A stretch of DNA of 12,666 bases from an uncultured Alphaproteobacteria bacterium (lineage in GTDB: Bacteria; Pseudomonadota; Alphaproteobacteria; Micropepsales; Micropepsaceae): NCBI GenBank assembly GCA_903922545.1, contig CAIXUE010000229.1:1-12666 (forward strand), given 5' to 3'. The position numbers and the translations under genes are program-made. The notes below the pieces were generated by a model. It did no database searches, was not told the origin of the DNA, and saw only the letters and a program-made list of their open reading frames with translations. Positions 1-6,545 of this stretch are shown here, piece by piece (within the stretch, counting starts at the first letter, position 1; the number at the start of each line of letters is the position of its first letter).

Positions 1-792
1 CTGGCGGCGCTGGGCGATCTTTATGTCAACGACGCTTTCTCCGCCGCGCACCGGGCGCATGCGTCCACCGAAGGGCTGGCGAAATTTCTTCCCGCCTATG
101 CCGGCCGCGCCATGGAAAGCGAACTCAAGCATCTGGAAAAAGCGCTGGCCAATCCGCAACGCCCGCTGATGGCGGTGGTGGGCGGGGCGAAAGTCTCTTC
201 CAAGATTGATCTGCTGGAAAACCTGATCGGCAAGGTCGATACGCTGGTGATCGGCGGTGCCATGGCCAACACATTTCTGGCGGCGCAGGGCCTTTCTGTG
301 GGCCGCTCGCTGCATGAGCCCGATCTTCTGGACACCGCGCGCAAAGTCGCCAGCAAGGCCGCTGAAAAAGGCTGCACGCTGCTGCTGCCCAGCGATGTGG
401 TGGTGGCCAAGGAGTTCCGCGTCCATGCGCCGCACCAGACCGTGGCGGTGGACAAGATCGGCGCCGATGACATGGCCCTGGATGTGGGGCCTGCCACCAT
501 CGCCGCCTTCAAAACCAAGCTCTCGGCCGCCCGGACGCTGGTCTGGAACGGGCCTTTCGGGGCTTTTGAAACCGAACCTTTTGATGCTGGAACCGTAGCC
601 GCGGCCAAAGCCGTGGCGGAAGCAACCAAGGCCGGCCACCTGTTGTCGGTGGCGGGCGGCGGCGATACGGTTGCGGCCCTTTCCCATGCCGGCGTTGAAG
701 AAGATCTGACGTACGTCTCCACGGCCGGGGGGGCGTTTCTGGAATGGCTTGAGGGCAAAGAATTGCCGGGCGTAAAAGTTTTGAAAATATAG
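1..792 (+). CDS. pgk: Phosphoglycerate kinase, C-terminal two thirds (5' end outside window)
   Basis: Glycolytic/gluconeogenic enzyme that transfers phosphate between 1,3-bisphosphoglycerate and ADP in the cytosol. The reading frame is open from base 1 and gives 263 residues before TAG; the family is usually about 390-400 residues, so roughly the first third is missing. Family motifs seen: [16 protein letters not shown] at the fragment start, [15 protein letters not shown] and [13 protein letters not shown] in the middle, [16 protein letters not shown], the nucleotide-binding GGGDTVAAL, and [19 protein letters not shown] near the end. The first ATG in frame (112) is internal, not the start. 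The aldolase gene follows after 12 bp with no terminator between, so the two are probably cotranscribed as a glycolytic unit. Identification is secure. Confidence 0.97.
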   Translation: MAALGDLYVNDAFSAAHRAHASTEGLAKFLPAYAGRAMESELKHLEKALANPQRPLMAVVGGAKVSSKIDLLENLIGKVDTLVIGGAMANTFLAAQGLSVGRSLHEPDLLDTARKVASKAAEKGCTLLLPSDVVVAKEFRVHAPHQTVAVDKIGADDMALDVGPATIAAFKTKLSAARTLVWNGPFGAFETEPFDAGTVAAAKAVAEATKAGHLLSVAGGGDTVAALSHAGVEEDLTYVSTAGGAFLEWLEGKELPGVKVLKI

Positions 793-804
793 AGGAAGAG
801 GAAA

Positions 805-1827
805 ATGAACCTGCAGGAATTGAATACGATCGCCAAGGGAATGGTCCATAACGGTAAGGGCCTTCTGGCGGCTGACGAATCCAACACCACCATCGGCAAG
901 CGTTTTGCCGACATCGCCACGGAAAACACCGAGGCCAACCGCCGCGATTATCGCGAATTCATGTTCCGCACCGACGGAGCCATGAAGAACCACATTTCGG
1001 GCGTCATCCTTTATGATGAAACCATCCGCCAGAAAGCCAAGGACGGCACCACCCTGGTGAAGCTGATCCAGGATGCCGGCGCGATTCCGGGCATCAAGGT
1101 CGATCTGGGTCCGGTGGCGCTGCCGGGCTTTCCGGGCGAAGTGATCACGCAGGGCCTGGACGGCCTGCGCGAGCGTTTTGCCGAATATCACAAGCTGGGC
1201 GCCCGCTTCGCCAAATGGCGCGCGGTGATCGATATCAGCCCCACCATTCCGACCTATGGCGCCGTGCATGCCAACGCCCAGGCGATGGCCCGTTACGCCG
1301 CCCTGGCGCAGGAAGCCGGCATTGTGCCGATCATCGAGCCGGAAGTGTTGATGGACGGTGACCATGACGCGGCGCGCTGCGAGGAAGTGACCACCTTTGT
1401 GCATAACGAGTTCTTCCACGAACTCTTTATCGCGCGCGTTGAGCTGGAAGGCATCATCCTCAAGCCCAACATGATCGTGGCGGGCAAGAAGAGCGCCAAG
1501 CAGGCCGGCGTGCAGGAAGTGGCCGAGCGCACCTTGCGCGTGCTTCGCCGCACCACGCCGTCGGCGGTGCCCGGCGTGGCGTTCCTGTCGGGCGGCCAGT
1601 CGGACCTGGACTCGACCGCGCATCTGGATGCCATGAACAAGATCGGCGGCAATCCCTGGCCGCTGACCTTCTCCTACGGCCGCGCCTTGCAGGCCGCGCC
1701 GCAGAAGGCCTGGGGCGGCAAGGAAGCCAATGTCGAAGCCGGCAAGAAGGCGTTCGCCCACCGCGCTTTGATGAACTGGAATGCGGCCAACGGTAAGTGG
1801 AACAAGGCCGAAGAAAAGGCCGCCTGA
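805..1827 (+). CDS. fba: Class I fructose-bisphosphate aldolase
   Basis: Cytosolic enzyme that cleaves fructose 1,6-bisphosphate to dihydroxyacetone phosphate and glyceraldehyde 3-phosphate through a Schiff base, without metal. The 340-residue protein resembles the eukaryote-type class I family: LLAADESNTTIGKRF at 20-34, KWRAVID near 137-143, IIEPEVLMDGDHD at 176-188, the Schiff-base lysine K220 in GIILKPNM, LSGGQSDLDS at 261-270 and YGRALQ at 291-296. The C-terminus ends EEKAA and lacks the terminal tyrosine of animal enzymes. The ATG start has a purine-rich Shine-Dalgarno (AGGAAGAGG) just upstream. It lies 12 bp behind pgk and is followed by a clear hairpin terminator. The class I assignment is firm; the gene symbol is only the generic one. 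Confidence 0.96.
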   Translation: MNLQELNTIAKGMVHNGKGLLAADESNTTIGKRFADIATENTEANRRDYREFMFRTDGAMKNHISGVILYDETIRQKAKDGTTLVKLIQDAGAIPGIKVDLGPVALPGFPGEVITQGLDGLRERFAEYHKLGARFAKWRAVIDISPTIPTYGAVHANAQAMARYAALAQEAGIVPIIEPEVLMDGDHDAARCEEVTTFVHNEFFHELFIARVELEGIILKPNMIVAGKKSAKQAGVQEVAERTLRVLRRTTPSAVPGVAFLSGGQSDLDSTAHLDAMNKIGGNPWPLTFSYGRALQAAPQKAWGGKEANVEAGKKAFAHRALMNWNAANGKWNKAEEKAA

Positions 1828-1848
1828 ACCGTCCTTTGAAGTAAAAAC

Positions 1849-1883
1849 AAAGGCCGTCCGCAAATTCTTTGCGGGCGGCCTTT
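1849..1883 (+). terminator. Hairpin terminator after the aldolase gene
   Basis: A 16-bp stem (1849-1864 with 1868-1883) encloses a 3-nt TTC loop. Pairing is complete except for one T-G wobble. The left arm starts AAA and the right arm ends TTT, so a short U stretch closes the 3' side. It lies 21 bp after the aldolase stop codon, a normal place for an intrinsic terminator of the pgk-aldolase transcript. The arms are A/T-flanked on both sides but no gene converges on it. Confidence 0.85.
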
Positions 1884-1894
1884 GCATTCCTCTA

Positions 1895-1976
1895 CCCCCT
1901 CTGCCTTCGCACGCTCCAGAGCGTGCTACGGCATCTCCCCCTTCCAGGCGCTTCGCGCCGAAGGGGGAGGAGGGCC
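1895..1976 (+). repeat. 82-bp two-hairpin structured repeat, copy 1
   Basis: Hairpin 1 pairs 1902-1916 with 1919-1933: TGCC/GGCA, then a symmetric 3x3 internal loop (TTC/TAC), then an 8-bp stem. Hairpin 2 pairs CTCCCCCTTC (1935-1944) with GAAGGGGGAG (1960-1969) around a CA bulge and an inner GGCGC-TTC-GCGCC stem. The element starts CCCCCTCT and ends GAGGAGGGCC. A second copy lies at 11187-11268 on the other strand; 66 of 82 bases match with no gaps. It fills most of the gap between the aldolase terminator and the thiE start (22 bp downstream), leaving little room for a separate thiE promoter. It resembles the GC-rich intergenic palindromes common in alphaproteobacteria, but I cannot name the family. 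Confidence 0.85.
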
Positions 1977-1998
1977 ACAGCAAGTTGAGAGACGAACC

Positions 1999-2619
1999 GT
2001 GTCTGATTGCCGTCTTTATCTGATTTCGCCGCCGAAACTGTCGCCGGCCAATTTCGTCATTCCGTTGCGCGAGGCGCTGGATGGCGGCGATGTGGCTTCG
2101 TTCCAGCTTCGCCTGAAACATGTCAGCGATGATGAAATCCGCCGCGCCTGCGATGCGCTTCGGCCCATCGTGCAGGCACAGGGCGCGGCCTTCATCCTGA
2201 ACGACCGGCCCGACCTGGCGGCAGAGCTGGGCTGCGATGGCGTGCATGTGGGACAGGAAGATGCGTCTTATGCCGATGCGCGCGCCGCGCTGCCGAACGG
2301 CATTATCGGCGTCACCTGTCATGACAGCCGGCACCTGGCCATGGAAGCGGGAGAAGCCGGCGCTGATTATGTCGCCTTCGGCGCGTTTTTTCCCACCACC
2401 ACCAAAGAGCCGAAAACCACGGCGGATATTGAACTTTTGCGGTCGTGGGCCGCGGATATGCTTGTGCCCTGTGTCGCCATTGGCGGGATCACGGTGAAGA
2501 AAGCGCCGGCGCTGGTGGAAGCGGGGGCCGATTTCCTGGCGGTGGCCGGCGGGGTCTGGGAGCATGAAGAAGGCCCGGAAGCGGCGGTTCGCGCCTTTGG
2601 CGCGCTGTTTTCACGCTAA
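1999..2619 (+). CDS. thiE: Thiamine-phosphate synthase (ThiE/TenI family)
   Basis: Cytosolic TIM-barrel enzyme that joins HMP pyrophosphate and thiazole phosphate to make thiamine monophosphate. From the GTG at 1999 it is 206 residues, normal for ThiE. Motifs: QLRLK at 36-40 (family QxRxK), ND at 68-69, DGVHVGQED at 80-88, GVTCHD at 104-109, FPTTTK at 131-136 (the TxTK phosphate site) and AIGGI at 160-164. The GTG is preferred because GAGAGA lies just upstream and the protein then begins SDCRLYLIS like its relatives; a longer TTG version would translate through the hairpin repeat. The catalytic motifs favour ThiE over the thiazole tautomerase TenI. No other thi gene and no TPP-riboswitch-like leader is visible; the gene sits alone between glycolytic genes and efp. 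Confidence 0.9.
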   Translation: MSDCRLYLISPPKLSPANFVIPLREALDGGDVASFQLRLKHVSDDEIRRACDALRPIVQAQGAAFILNDRPDLAAELGCDGVHVGQEDASYADARAALPNGIIGVTCHDSRHLAMEAGEAGADYVAFGAFFPTTTKEPKTTADIELLRSWAADMLVPCVAIGGITVKKAPALVEAGADFLAVAGGVWEHEEGPEAAVRAFGALFSR

Positions 2620-2721
2620 GCGCGCCTGCTTCTGGTCAACCGCGCGGCCGCCTGCTATCACCCGCCCGCTGTTTGAACCTTCCGAACCTTCACCCGCGCT
2701 CCCAAGGAGGGGCGAATTCCC

Positions 2722-3288
2722 ATGGCCAAGATCACCGGCAACGAAATCAGTCCCGGCACCCTGATCGAATATAATGGCGGCCTTTGGATCGCGGTGAAAA
2801 CGGCGAAGGTCAAGCCCGGCAAGGGCGGCGCTTACAATCAGGTCGAACTCAAAAACGTCATCAACGGCACCAAGCTGAACCAGCGCTTCCGTTCCGACGA
2901 GGCGGTGGACGAAGTCCATCTGGAGAAAAAGGATTTTCAGTTCCTGTTCGCCAGCGGCGAAATGCTGACCTTCATGGACATGGAAAGTTACGACCAGATC
3001 GAACTGGCGACAGATTTTGTCGGCGACCAGGCGGTGTTCCTGCAGGACGGCATGAAGACCCTGGTGCAGATGTATGACGGCCGCCCCATCGGCATCAAAT
3101 TGCCGGTGCAGGTCACCCTCACCGTCACCGAAGCCGATCCGGTCCTGAAAGGCGGCACCGCGGCGCCGTCCTTCAAAAGCGCGGTGCTAGAAAATGGTTT
3201 GAAGATCCAGGTGCCCCCTTTCATCGATGCGGGTGAAAAGATCATCGTCGCCACGGAAGATGGCTCTTATGTACGCAGAGCGGATTAG
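2722..3288 (+). CDS. efp: Translation elongation factor P
   Basis: Cytosolic factor that binds stalled ribosomes between the P and E sites and promotes peptide bonds at polyproline stretches. The 188-residue length is typical. The N-terminal KOW-like domain holds [20 protein letters not shown]34 in KPGKGGAY is at the position modified by beta-lysylation in E. coli. The middle and C-terminal OB domains are intact ([17 protein letters not shown] near 120-140; [17 protein letters not shown] near 160-177). A lysine at the tip fits an EpmA/EpmB-type or unmodified EF-P rather than the rhamnosylated arginine type; which one cannot be told here. A strong AAGGAGG Shine-Dalgarno lies at 2704-2710. The 102 bp before it hold no other feature I recognise. 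Confidence 0.97.
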   Translation: MAKITGNEISPGTLIEYNGGLWIAVKTAKVKPGKGGAYNQVELKNVINGTKLNQRFRSDEAVDEVHLEKKDFQFLFASGEMLTFMDMESYDQIELATDFVGDQAVFLQDGMKTLVQMYDGRPIGIKLPVQVTLTVTEADPVLKGGTAAPSFKSAVLENGLKIQVPPFIDAGEKIIVATEDGSYVRRAD

Positions 3289-3306
3289 TCCCGGAGCATC
3301 GGCCAG

Positions 3307-3360
3307 GAAAAGTGCAGCCCCTATGGCGGTATTGATGCAAAACACGGGGCTGCGGTTTTC
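3307..3360 (+). terminator. Long-loop hairpin after efp, probable terminator
   Basis: GCAGCCCC (3314-3321) pairs with GGGGCTGC (3346-3353) across a 24-nt loop. The stem extends outward past a 2x2 stretch (one mismatch, one wobble) to GAAAA (3307-3311) pairing with TTTTC (3356-3360). It starts 18 bp after the efp stop and ends 30 bp before the suhB start. The long loop and short T stretch make it weaker than the other terminators in this window; partial read-through into suhB is possible. Confidence 0.55.
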
Positions 3361-3390
3361 CGTCCGGCCGTGCGACCAAGGAAAAACTTA

Positions 3391-4182
3391 ATGGCTTATC
3401 AGTCACCCACCCTGAATGTGATGATGGCGGCGGCGCGCAAGGCCGCCCGCCCCCTGGCGCGCGATTTCAACGAACTGGAAAATCTGCAAATCTCGATGAA
3501 GGGGCCCGCCGATTTTGTCACCAGCGCCGACAAGCGCACCGAAAAAATCCTGATCGAGGAATTGTCCAAGGCCCGTCCCGGCTATGGTTTTCTGGGCGAG
3601 GAAACCGGCGCGGTGGAAGGCAAGGACAAGAGCCACCGTTTCATCATCGATCCCATCGATGGCACCACCAATTTCATGCATGGCGTGCCGCAATTCGCCA
3701 TCTCCATCGGGCTGGAACGCGAAGGCCAGATGGTGGCGGGCCTGATCCTCAATCCCATCACCGACGACCAATTTTATGCCGAGAAAGGCCATGGCGCCTT
3801 TCACAACAACAAGCGGCTGCGCGTGGCGGGCCGCAAAGAGATGGCGCCGTCGCTGTTTGCGACCGGTCTTCCCTTTCTGGGCCGCGAAGGCCATGAACGT
3901 GCGCTGGAAGAAACCGCCAAGGTGCTGGCGGTGTCGTCCGGCATCCGCCGTTTTGGCGCCGCCTCGTTGGACATGTGCTATGTCGCGGCCGGACGGTTTG
4001 ATGGCTTCTGGGAACGCGGGCTTCAGCCCTGGGATGTGGCGGCGGGCATTGTTCTGGTGCGCGAAGCGGGCGGCATGGTGACCGACCTGAATGGCGGAAC
4101 CGACATGCTGGCGGGCGGCACCATTCTTTGCGCCAATGAAAATCTTCATCCGCAGCTTTTGAAGATGCTGAAGGCCCACTGA
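3391..4182 (+). CDS. suhB: Inositol monophosphatase family protein (SuhB-like)
   Basis: Mg2+-dependent, Li+-sensitive-type phosphatase family hydrolysing inositol 1-phosphate and similar sugar phosphates; in E. coli SuhB also joins Nus-factor antitermination complexes. The 263-residue protein carries the full metal site: GEE at 69-71, DPIDGTTNF at 87-95, and WDVAAG at 214-219, with the flanking VREAGG. The ATG at 3391 is chosen because AAGGA lies 8 bases upstream; a GTG at 3370 would add seven residues with no family support. It follows efp on the same strand after a hairpin. The phosphatase fold is certain; the natural substrate and any transcription role cannot be decided from sequence. Confidence 0.93.
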   Translation: MAYQSPTLNVMMAAARKAARPLARDFNELENLQISMKGPADFVTSADKRTEKILIEELSKARPGYGFLGEETGAVEGKDKSHRFIIDPIDGTTNFMHGVPQFAISIGLEREGQMVAGLILNPITDDQFYAEKGHGAFHNNKRLRVAGRKEMAPSLFATGLPFLGREGHERALEETAKVLAVSSGIRRFGAASLDMCYVAAGRFDGFWERGLQPWDVAAGIVLVREAGGMVTDLNGGTDMLAGGTILCANENLHPQLLKMLKAH

Positions 4183-4194
4183 CAAAACGTCAGA

Positions 4195-4223
4195 TTGTGG
4201 CTAGACTGCGGATTGGCTAAACT
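4195..4223 (+). promoter_or_regulatory. Possible sigma-70-type promoter for the OmpA-like gene
   Basis: TTGTGG (4195-4200) and TAAACT (4218-4223) are separated by 17 bases in the gap between suhB and the next gene. Each box matches the consensus only partly (TTG in the -35, four of six in the -10). A start near 4230 would leave a short leader of about 20 bases. Position and spacing are right, the match is modest. Confidence 0.3.
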
Positions 4224-4248
4224 TTTTCAAAGTCGAATGCGGGCCAAG

Positions 4249-5166
4249 ATGATGCGTTTTTCCACTCCGGTGCTTCTGGCCGGCCTTCTGGCCGCGACTT
4301 CCGGCGTGGCCCTGGGCCAAACCGTCCAGCGCGGCGATGAAGTCAGCGTCAATCCGCTGCCGGCCGGCGGGGGCAGCCAGACGCTGCTATATCCGGGCGG
4401 CCAATATATGCGGGTGGTGCAGCCGCTGCGCCAGCCGGGTCAGACCGACAAGGAAAGCGGCGCGCTTCAGCTTCATATGCCCGGCAAATCCAGCGCCCGT
4501 GCGCCGGTCACCCGCGCGGCATCCGCCGCGCCGCGCCCCGCGGTCTCGCGGCCGGCTGTGGTGGCGCGGGCGCCCGAGCCCAAACCTGAAGCGCCCAAAC
4601 CCGAAGCACCCAAACCCGAAGCGTCCAAGCGTGTCGCCGTTGCCGCACCGCCGCCGCCACAGCAGCAACCCGCGCCCCAGTCCAACAACGGCTACAATGC
4701 CGGCTATGGCAATTTCGGCGCGCCCGCCGGTGGCGGAGATTCCATCTTCCAGGGCGGCCAAGCTCAATCCGCACCGCCCCGCCAGCAGGTCGCCAAGGCT
4801 TCACCGGCGCCGTCTGCCGCGATGGTGTCTCCTTCCGAGCCGGGCTTGACCAAGCGCAGCGTCATTCTTTTTGCGTCAGGTGCATCGGATCCCGCCCAGT
4901 CGGCGCTGGGTTCGATCAAATTCCTGGCCGGCGATCTCAATGCCTCGATGACTGGCTCGGGCAGCCGCATCCAGCTTCTGGCCTATGGCGGCGACAAGGG
5001 CGACAAGGGTTCCGATGCGCGGCGGCTTTCGCTCAAGCGGGCGCTGGCCATTCGCCAGGTGCTGATCGACGATGGCGTTCCGGCCGAACGGATTGATGTG
5101 CGCGCCATGGGCGGTGCAGATGACGGCGGCCCTGCCGATAGAGTTGATGTTTTTGTAAAGGCCTGA
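4249..5166 (+). CDS. Secreted Pro/Ala-rich protein with degenerate OmpA-like C-terminal domain
   Basis: 305 residues. The N-terminus is a signal peptide (MMRFSTPVLL start, hydrophobic core, likely cleavage after ALG near residue 23). Residues about 80-200 form a low-complexity Pro/Ala/Gln linker that includes three tandem PKPEA units. Residues about 203-305 resemble an OmpA/Pal peptidoglycan-binding domain: SVILFASGASD, an IQLLAYGGDKG strand where classic members have a GHTD-type segment, LSLKRALAIRQVLIDDGVPAERI, and RVDVFVKA. The usual TD of the binding loop is not obvious, so peptidoglycan binding is uncertain. The expected place is the periplasm or outer envelope. The start could also be 4237 or 4252; none has a clear Shine-Dalgarno, and 4249 gives a standard signal peptide. 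The last codons (GAT GTT TTT GTA) are AT-rich compared with the rest. Confidence 0.75.
   Translation: MMRFSTPVLLAGLLAATSGVALGQTVQRGDEVSVNPLPAGGGSQTLLYPGGQYMRVVQPLRQPGQTDKESGALQLHMPGKSSARAPVTRAASAAPRPAVSRPAVVARAPEPKPEAPKPEAPKPEASKRVAVAAPPPPQQQPAPQSNNGYNAGYGNFGAPAGGGDSIFQGGQAQSAPPRQQVAKASPAPSAAMVSPSEPGLTKRSVILFASGASDPAQSALGSIKFLAGDLNASMTGSGSRIQLLAYGGDKGDKGSDARRLSLKRALAIRQVLIDDGVPAERIDVRAMGGADDGGPADRVDVFVKA
4579..4623 (+). repeat. Three tandem 15-bp units encoding PKPEA
   Basis: The unit CCCAAACCCGAAGCG occurs three times in a row with one change in each of the first two copies. It codes PKPEA x3 in the linker of the OmpA-like protein, the kind of wall-spanning or periplasm-spanning spacer seen in TonB-like and OmpA-like proteins. 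Such in-frame units tend to vary in number between strains. Confidence 0.85.
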
Positions 5167-5186
5167 GTCAGTTATTTTTGGTCGCA

Positions 5187-5224
5187 CGGCCGAACGCAAA
5201 ACCGCTTCGCACTTTTGCTGGCCG
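5187..5224. repeat. Palindromic intergenic element between converging genes
   Basis: GCAAAACCGC (5196-5205) and GCACTTTTGC (5209-5218) form an inverted repeat around TTC with one two-base mismatch. Outer CGGCC (5187-5191) and GGCCG (5220-5224) add a second stem. Neither side is followed by a run of T in the direction of transcription, so it does not look like a standard terminator. From memory, palindromes of the form aaaaccg..cactttt are scattered widely in alphaproteobacterial intergenic DNA; this looks like one of them, but I cannot confirm it here. Confidence 0.55.
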
Positions 5225-5236
5225 ATGCTCCGCCGC

Positions 5237-5260
5237 GTTGACGTCTTCGTGAAGGTCTAG
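5237..5260 (+). pseudogene. Remnant repeating the end of the OmpA-like gene (VDVFVKV-stop)
   Basis: The eight codons GTT GAC GTC TTC GTG AAG GTC TAG encode VDVFVKV-stop, and the codon before gives R. The intact gene ends RVDVFVKA-stop at 5140-5166, 94 bp upstream. The six shared codons of VDVFVK differ only at third positions, which points to two copies that once diverged as coding sequence. No longer OmpA-like frame continues upstream, so only a tail is left. It overlaps the stop codon of the converging MFS gene by a few bases. Confidence 0.45.
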
Positions 5261-6474
5261 GCTTTCGCTTCCGTCATCGCCGCATTCTGCGCTTCAGGTC
5301 CCAGCCACATGGTCAGCGAGATGGCCAGTGCCGCGCATCCGCCCACCAGCGCCATGGCCAGCGCGTAATTGCCGCCGGTATAGCCTGCGATAGCCGTCTG
5401 GATCGTGGGATTGCTGGCCGAGATCAGATTGCCCAGCTGATAGACCGTGCCCGGCAAAGTGCCGCGCACCGAAGGCGGCGACAATTCATTCAGATGCGCC
5501 GGCACCACGCCCCAGGCGCCCTGCACCAGGAACTGCATGATGAAAGCGCCGATGGCGAGCATCACGGCGGTGGGAGAAAAAGCCCATAACAGGATCACCG
5601 GCAGCGACAGCAGCGCGGCGGTCATGGCCGTGCGCCTGCGGCCCAGCCGCTGGCTTAAAGTGCCGAACAGGATGCCGCCCAAAACCGCGCCGACATTGTA
5701 AGTCACCGCAATGGCCGAGACCGTGGCGCGGCCAAAGCCATGCTGTTTCTGCAGGAACAATGGATAGAGATCCTGGGTGCCGTGGCTGAAGAAGGTATAG
5801 GCGGTCATCAGCACAATGGCGTAAAGCGCCAGCCGCCAATGCTGGGAGAGGACGGCGATGACGCCGGGGCCTTTTTGCCGGTTCCAGGCCGGCGCCGCAG
5901 GCACGCAGGTCATCAGATAAACGATCACGCCCAGGGCCGGGATCGCGCCGACCATGAAAAGCCCGCGCCAGCCGGTGATGGGATGCAGGAAAAAGAAAGC
6001 CAGCGCCGCCAGAAGATAACCCGCCGGATAGCCTGCCTGCATCAGGCCGGAAACAAAACCCCGCTTGTTGGCGCCGGTGGTTTCAAACGCCAAGCTGGCG
6101 CCCACGCCCCAGATGCCGCCCATGGCGATGCCGAACAGGCCGCGCAGCAGGAAAAACGCATTCAGGCTGGGCGCAAAGGCGGTGAGAAAACTGCACAGCG
6201 AATAAAGCGCGATGTTGAAGGCAAAAACCGAACGGCGGTTGTAGCGATCAGCCAGGCGGCCAAAGATGAAAGCCCCCAGCGGCCGCAGGATCAGCGTCAC
6301 GGTCAGCGCGAATTCCGAAACCTGACCCACCGGCACGGCGAACTGCGCCGCAAGATCGGGAAACACAAAGGTCAGGATGAAGAAATCGAACGCATCCAGC
6401 GTCCAGCCCATGAAGGTGGCGGCCACCGTGTGGCGTTCAGCCTTTGTCCATTCCATGCGCGCCCCCGGTGCCAT
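5257..6474 (-). CDS. MFS transporter, SHS (sialate/lactate) type
   Basis: Inner-membrane secondary carrier of the major facilitator superfamily with about 12 hydrophobic segments over 405 residues. The start MEWTKAERHTVAATFMGW with LDAFDFFILTF (residues 26-36) is characteristic of the sialate:H+/lactate JEN-like group, and GRLADRYNRR (about 72-81) is the cytoplasmic loop 2-3 motif of the superfamily. A second loop motif LSQRLGRRR lies in the C-terminal half. This group carries carboxylates such as lactate, pyruvate or sialic acid; the substrate here is not known. ATG 6474 is chosen; ATG 6456 is equally possible, and a TTG at 6528 would add an unlikely N-terminus. It is divergent from the PAP2 gene with a gap of about 70 bp, and its stop faces the OmpA-like gene. 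Confidence 0.88.
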   Translation of the reverse strand: MAPGARMEWTKAERHTVAATFMGWTLDAFDFFILTFVFPDLAAQFAVPVGQVSEFALTVTLILRPLGAFIFGRLADRYNRRSVFAFNIALYSLCSFLTAFAPSLNAFFLLRGLFGIAMGGIWGVGASLAFETTGANKRGFVSGLMQAGYPAGYLLAALAFFFLHPITGWRGLFMVGAIPALGVIVYLMTCVPAAPAWNRQKGPGVIAVLSQHWRLALYAIVLMTAYTFFSHGTQDLYPLFLQKQHGFGRATVSAIAVTYNVGAVLGGILFGTLSQRLGRRRTAMTAALLSLPVILLWAFSPTAVMLAIGAFIMQFLVQGAWGVVPAHLNELSPPSVRGTLPGTVYQLGNLISASNPTIQTAIAGYTGGNYALAMALVGGCAALAISLTMWLGPEAQNAAMTEAKA

Positions 6475-6545
6475 GGCCAAGGTTACTAATTCCCAACCGC
6501 GATGAGAACCCTTGCGATGGGACTGCAAACCTCTAAAAAGGAAGA

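Noticed and set aside
96..938. 280-residue open frame antisense to pgk and the aldolase
   Set aside because: Spans two certain genes on the opposite strand with Ser/Ala/Pro-rich shadow composition.
1895..1976. The structured repeat as part of a CRISPR or transposon
   Set aside because: Only two copies 9 kb apart, no spacers, no transposase frame, no target duplication.
1882..1998. N-terminal extension of thiE from a TTG at 1882
   Set aside because: It would translate the terminator edge and the hairpin repeat; GTG 1999 has a Shine-Dalgarno and gives the normal ThiE length.
3370..3390. Upstream GTG start for suhB
   Set aside because: ATG 3391 has AAGGA at good spacing and a family-typical N-terminus.
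3403..4185. 260-residue open frame antisense to suhB
   Set aside because: Mirrors the suhB codons and has no family motif or ribosome site.
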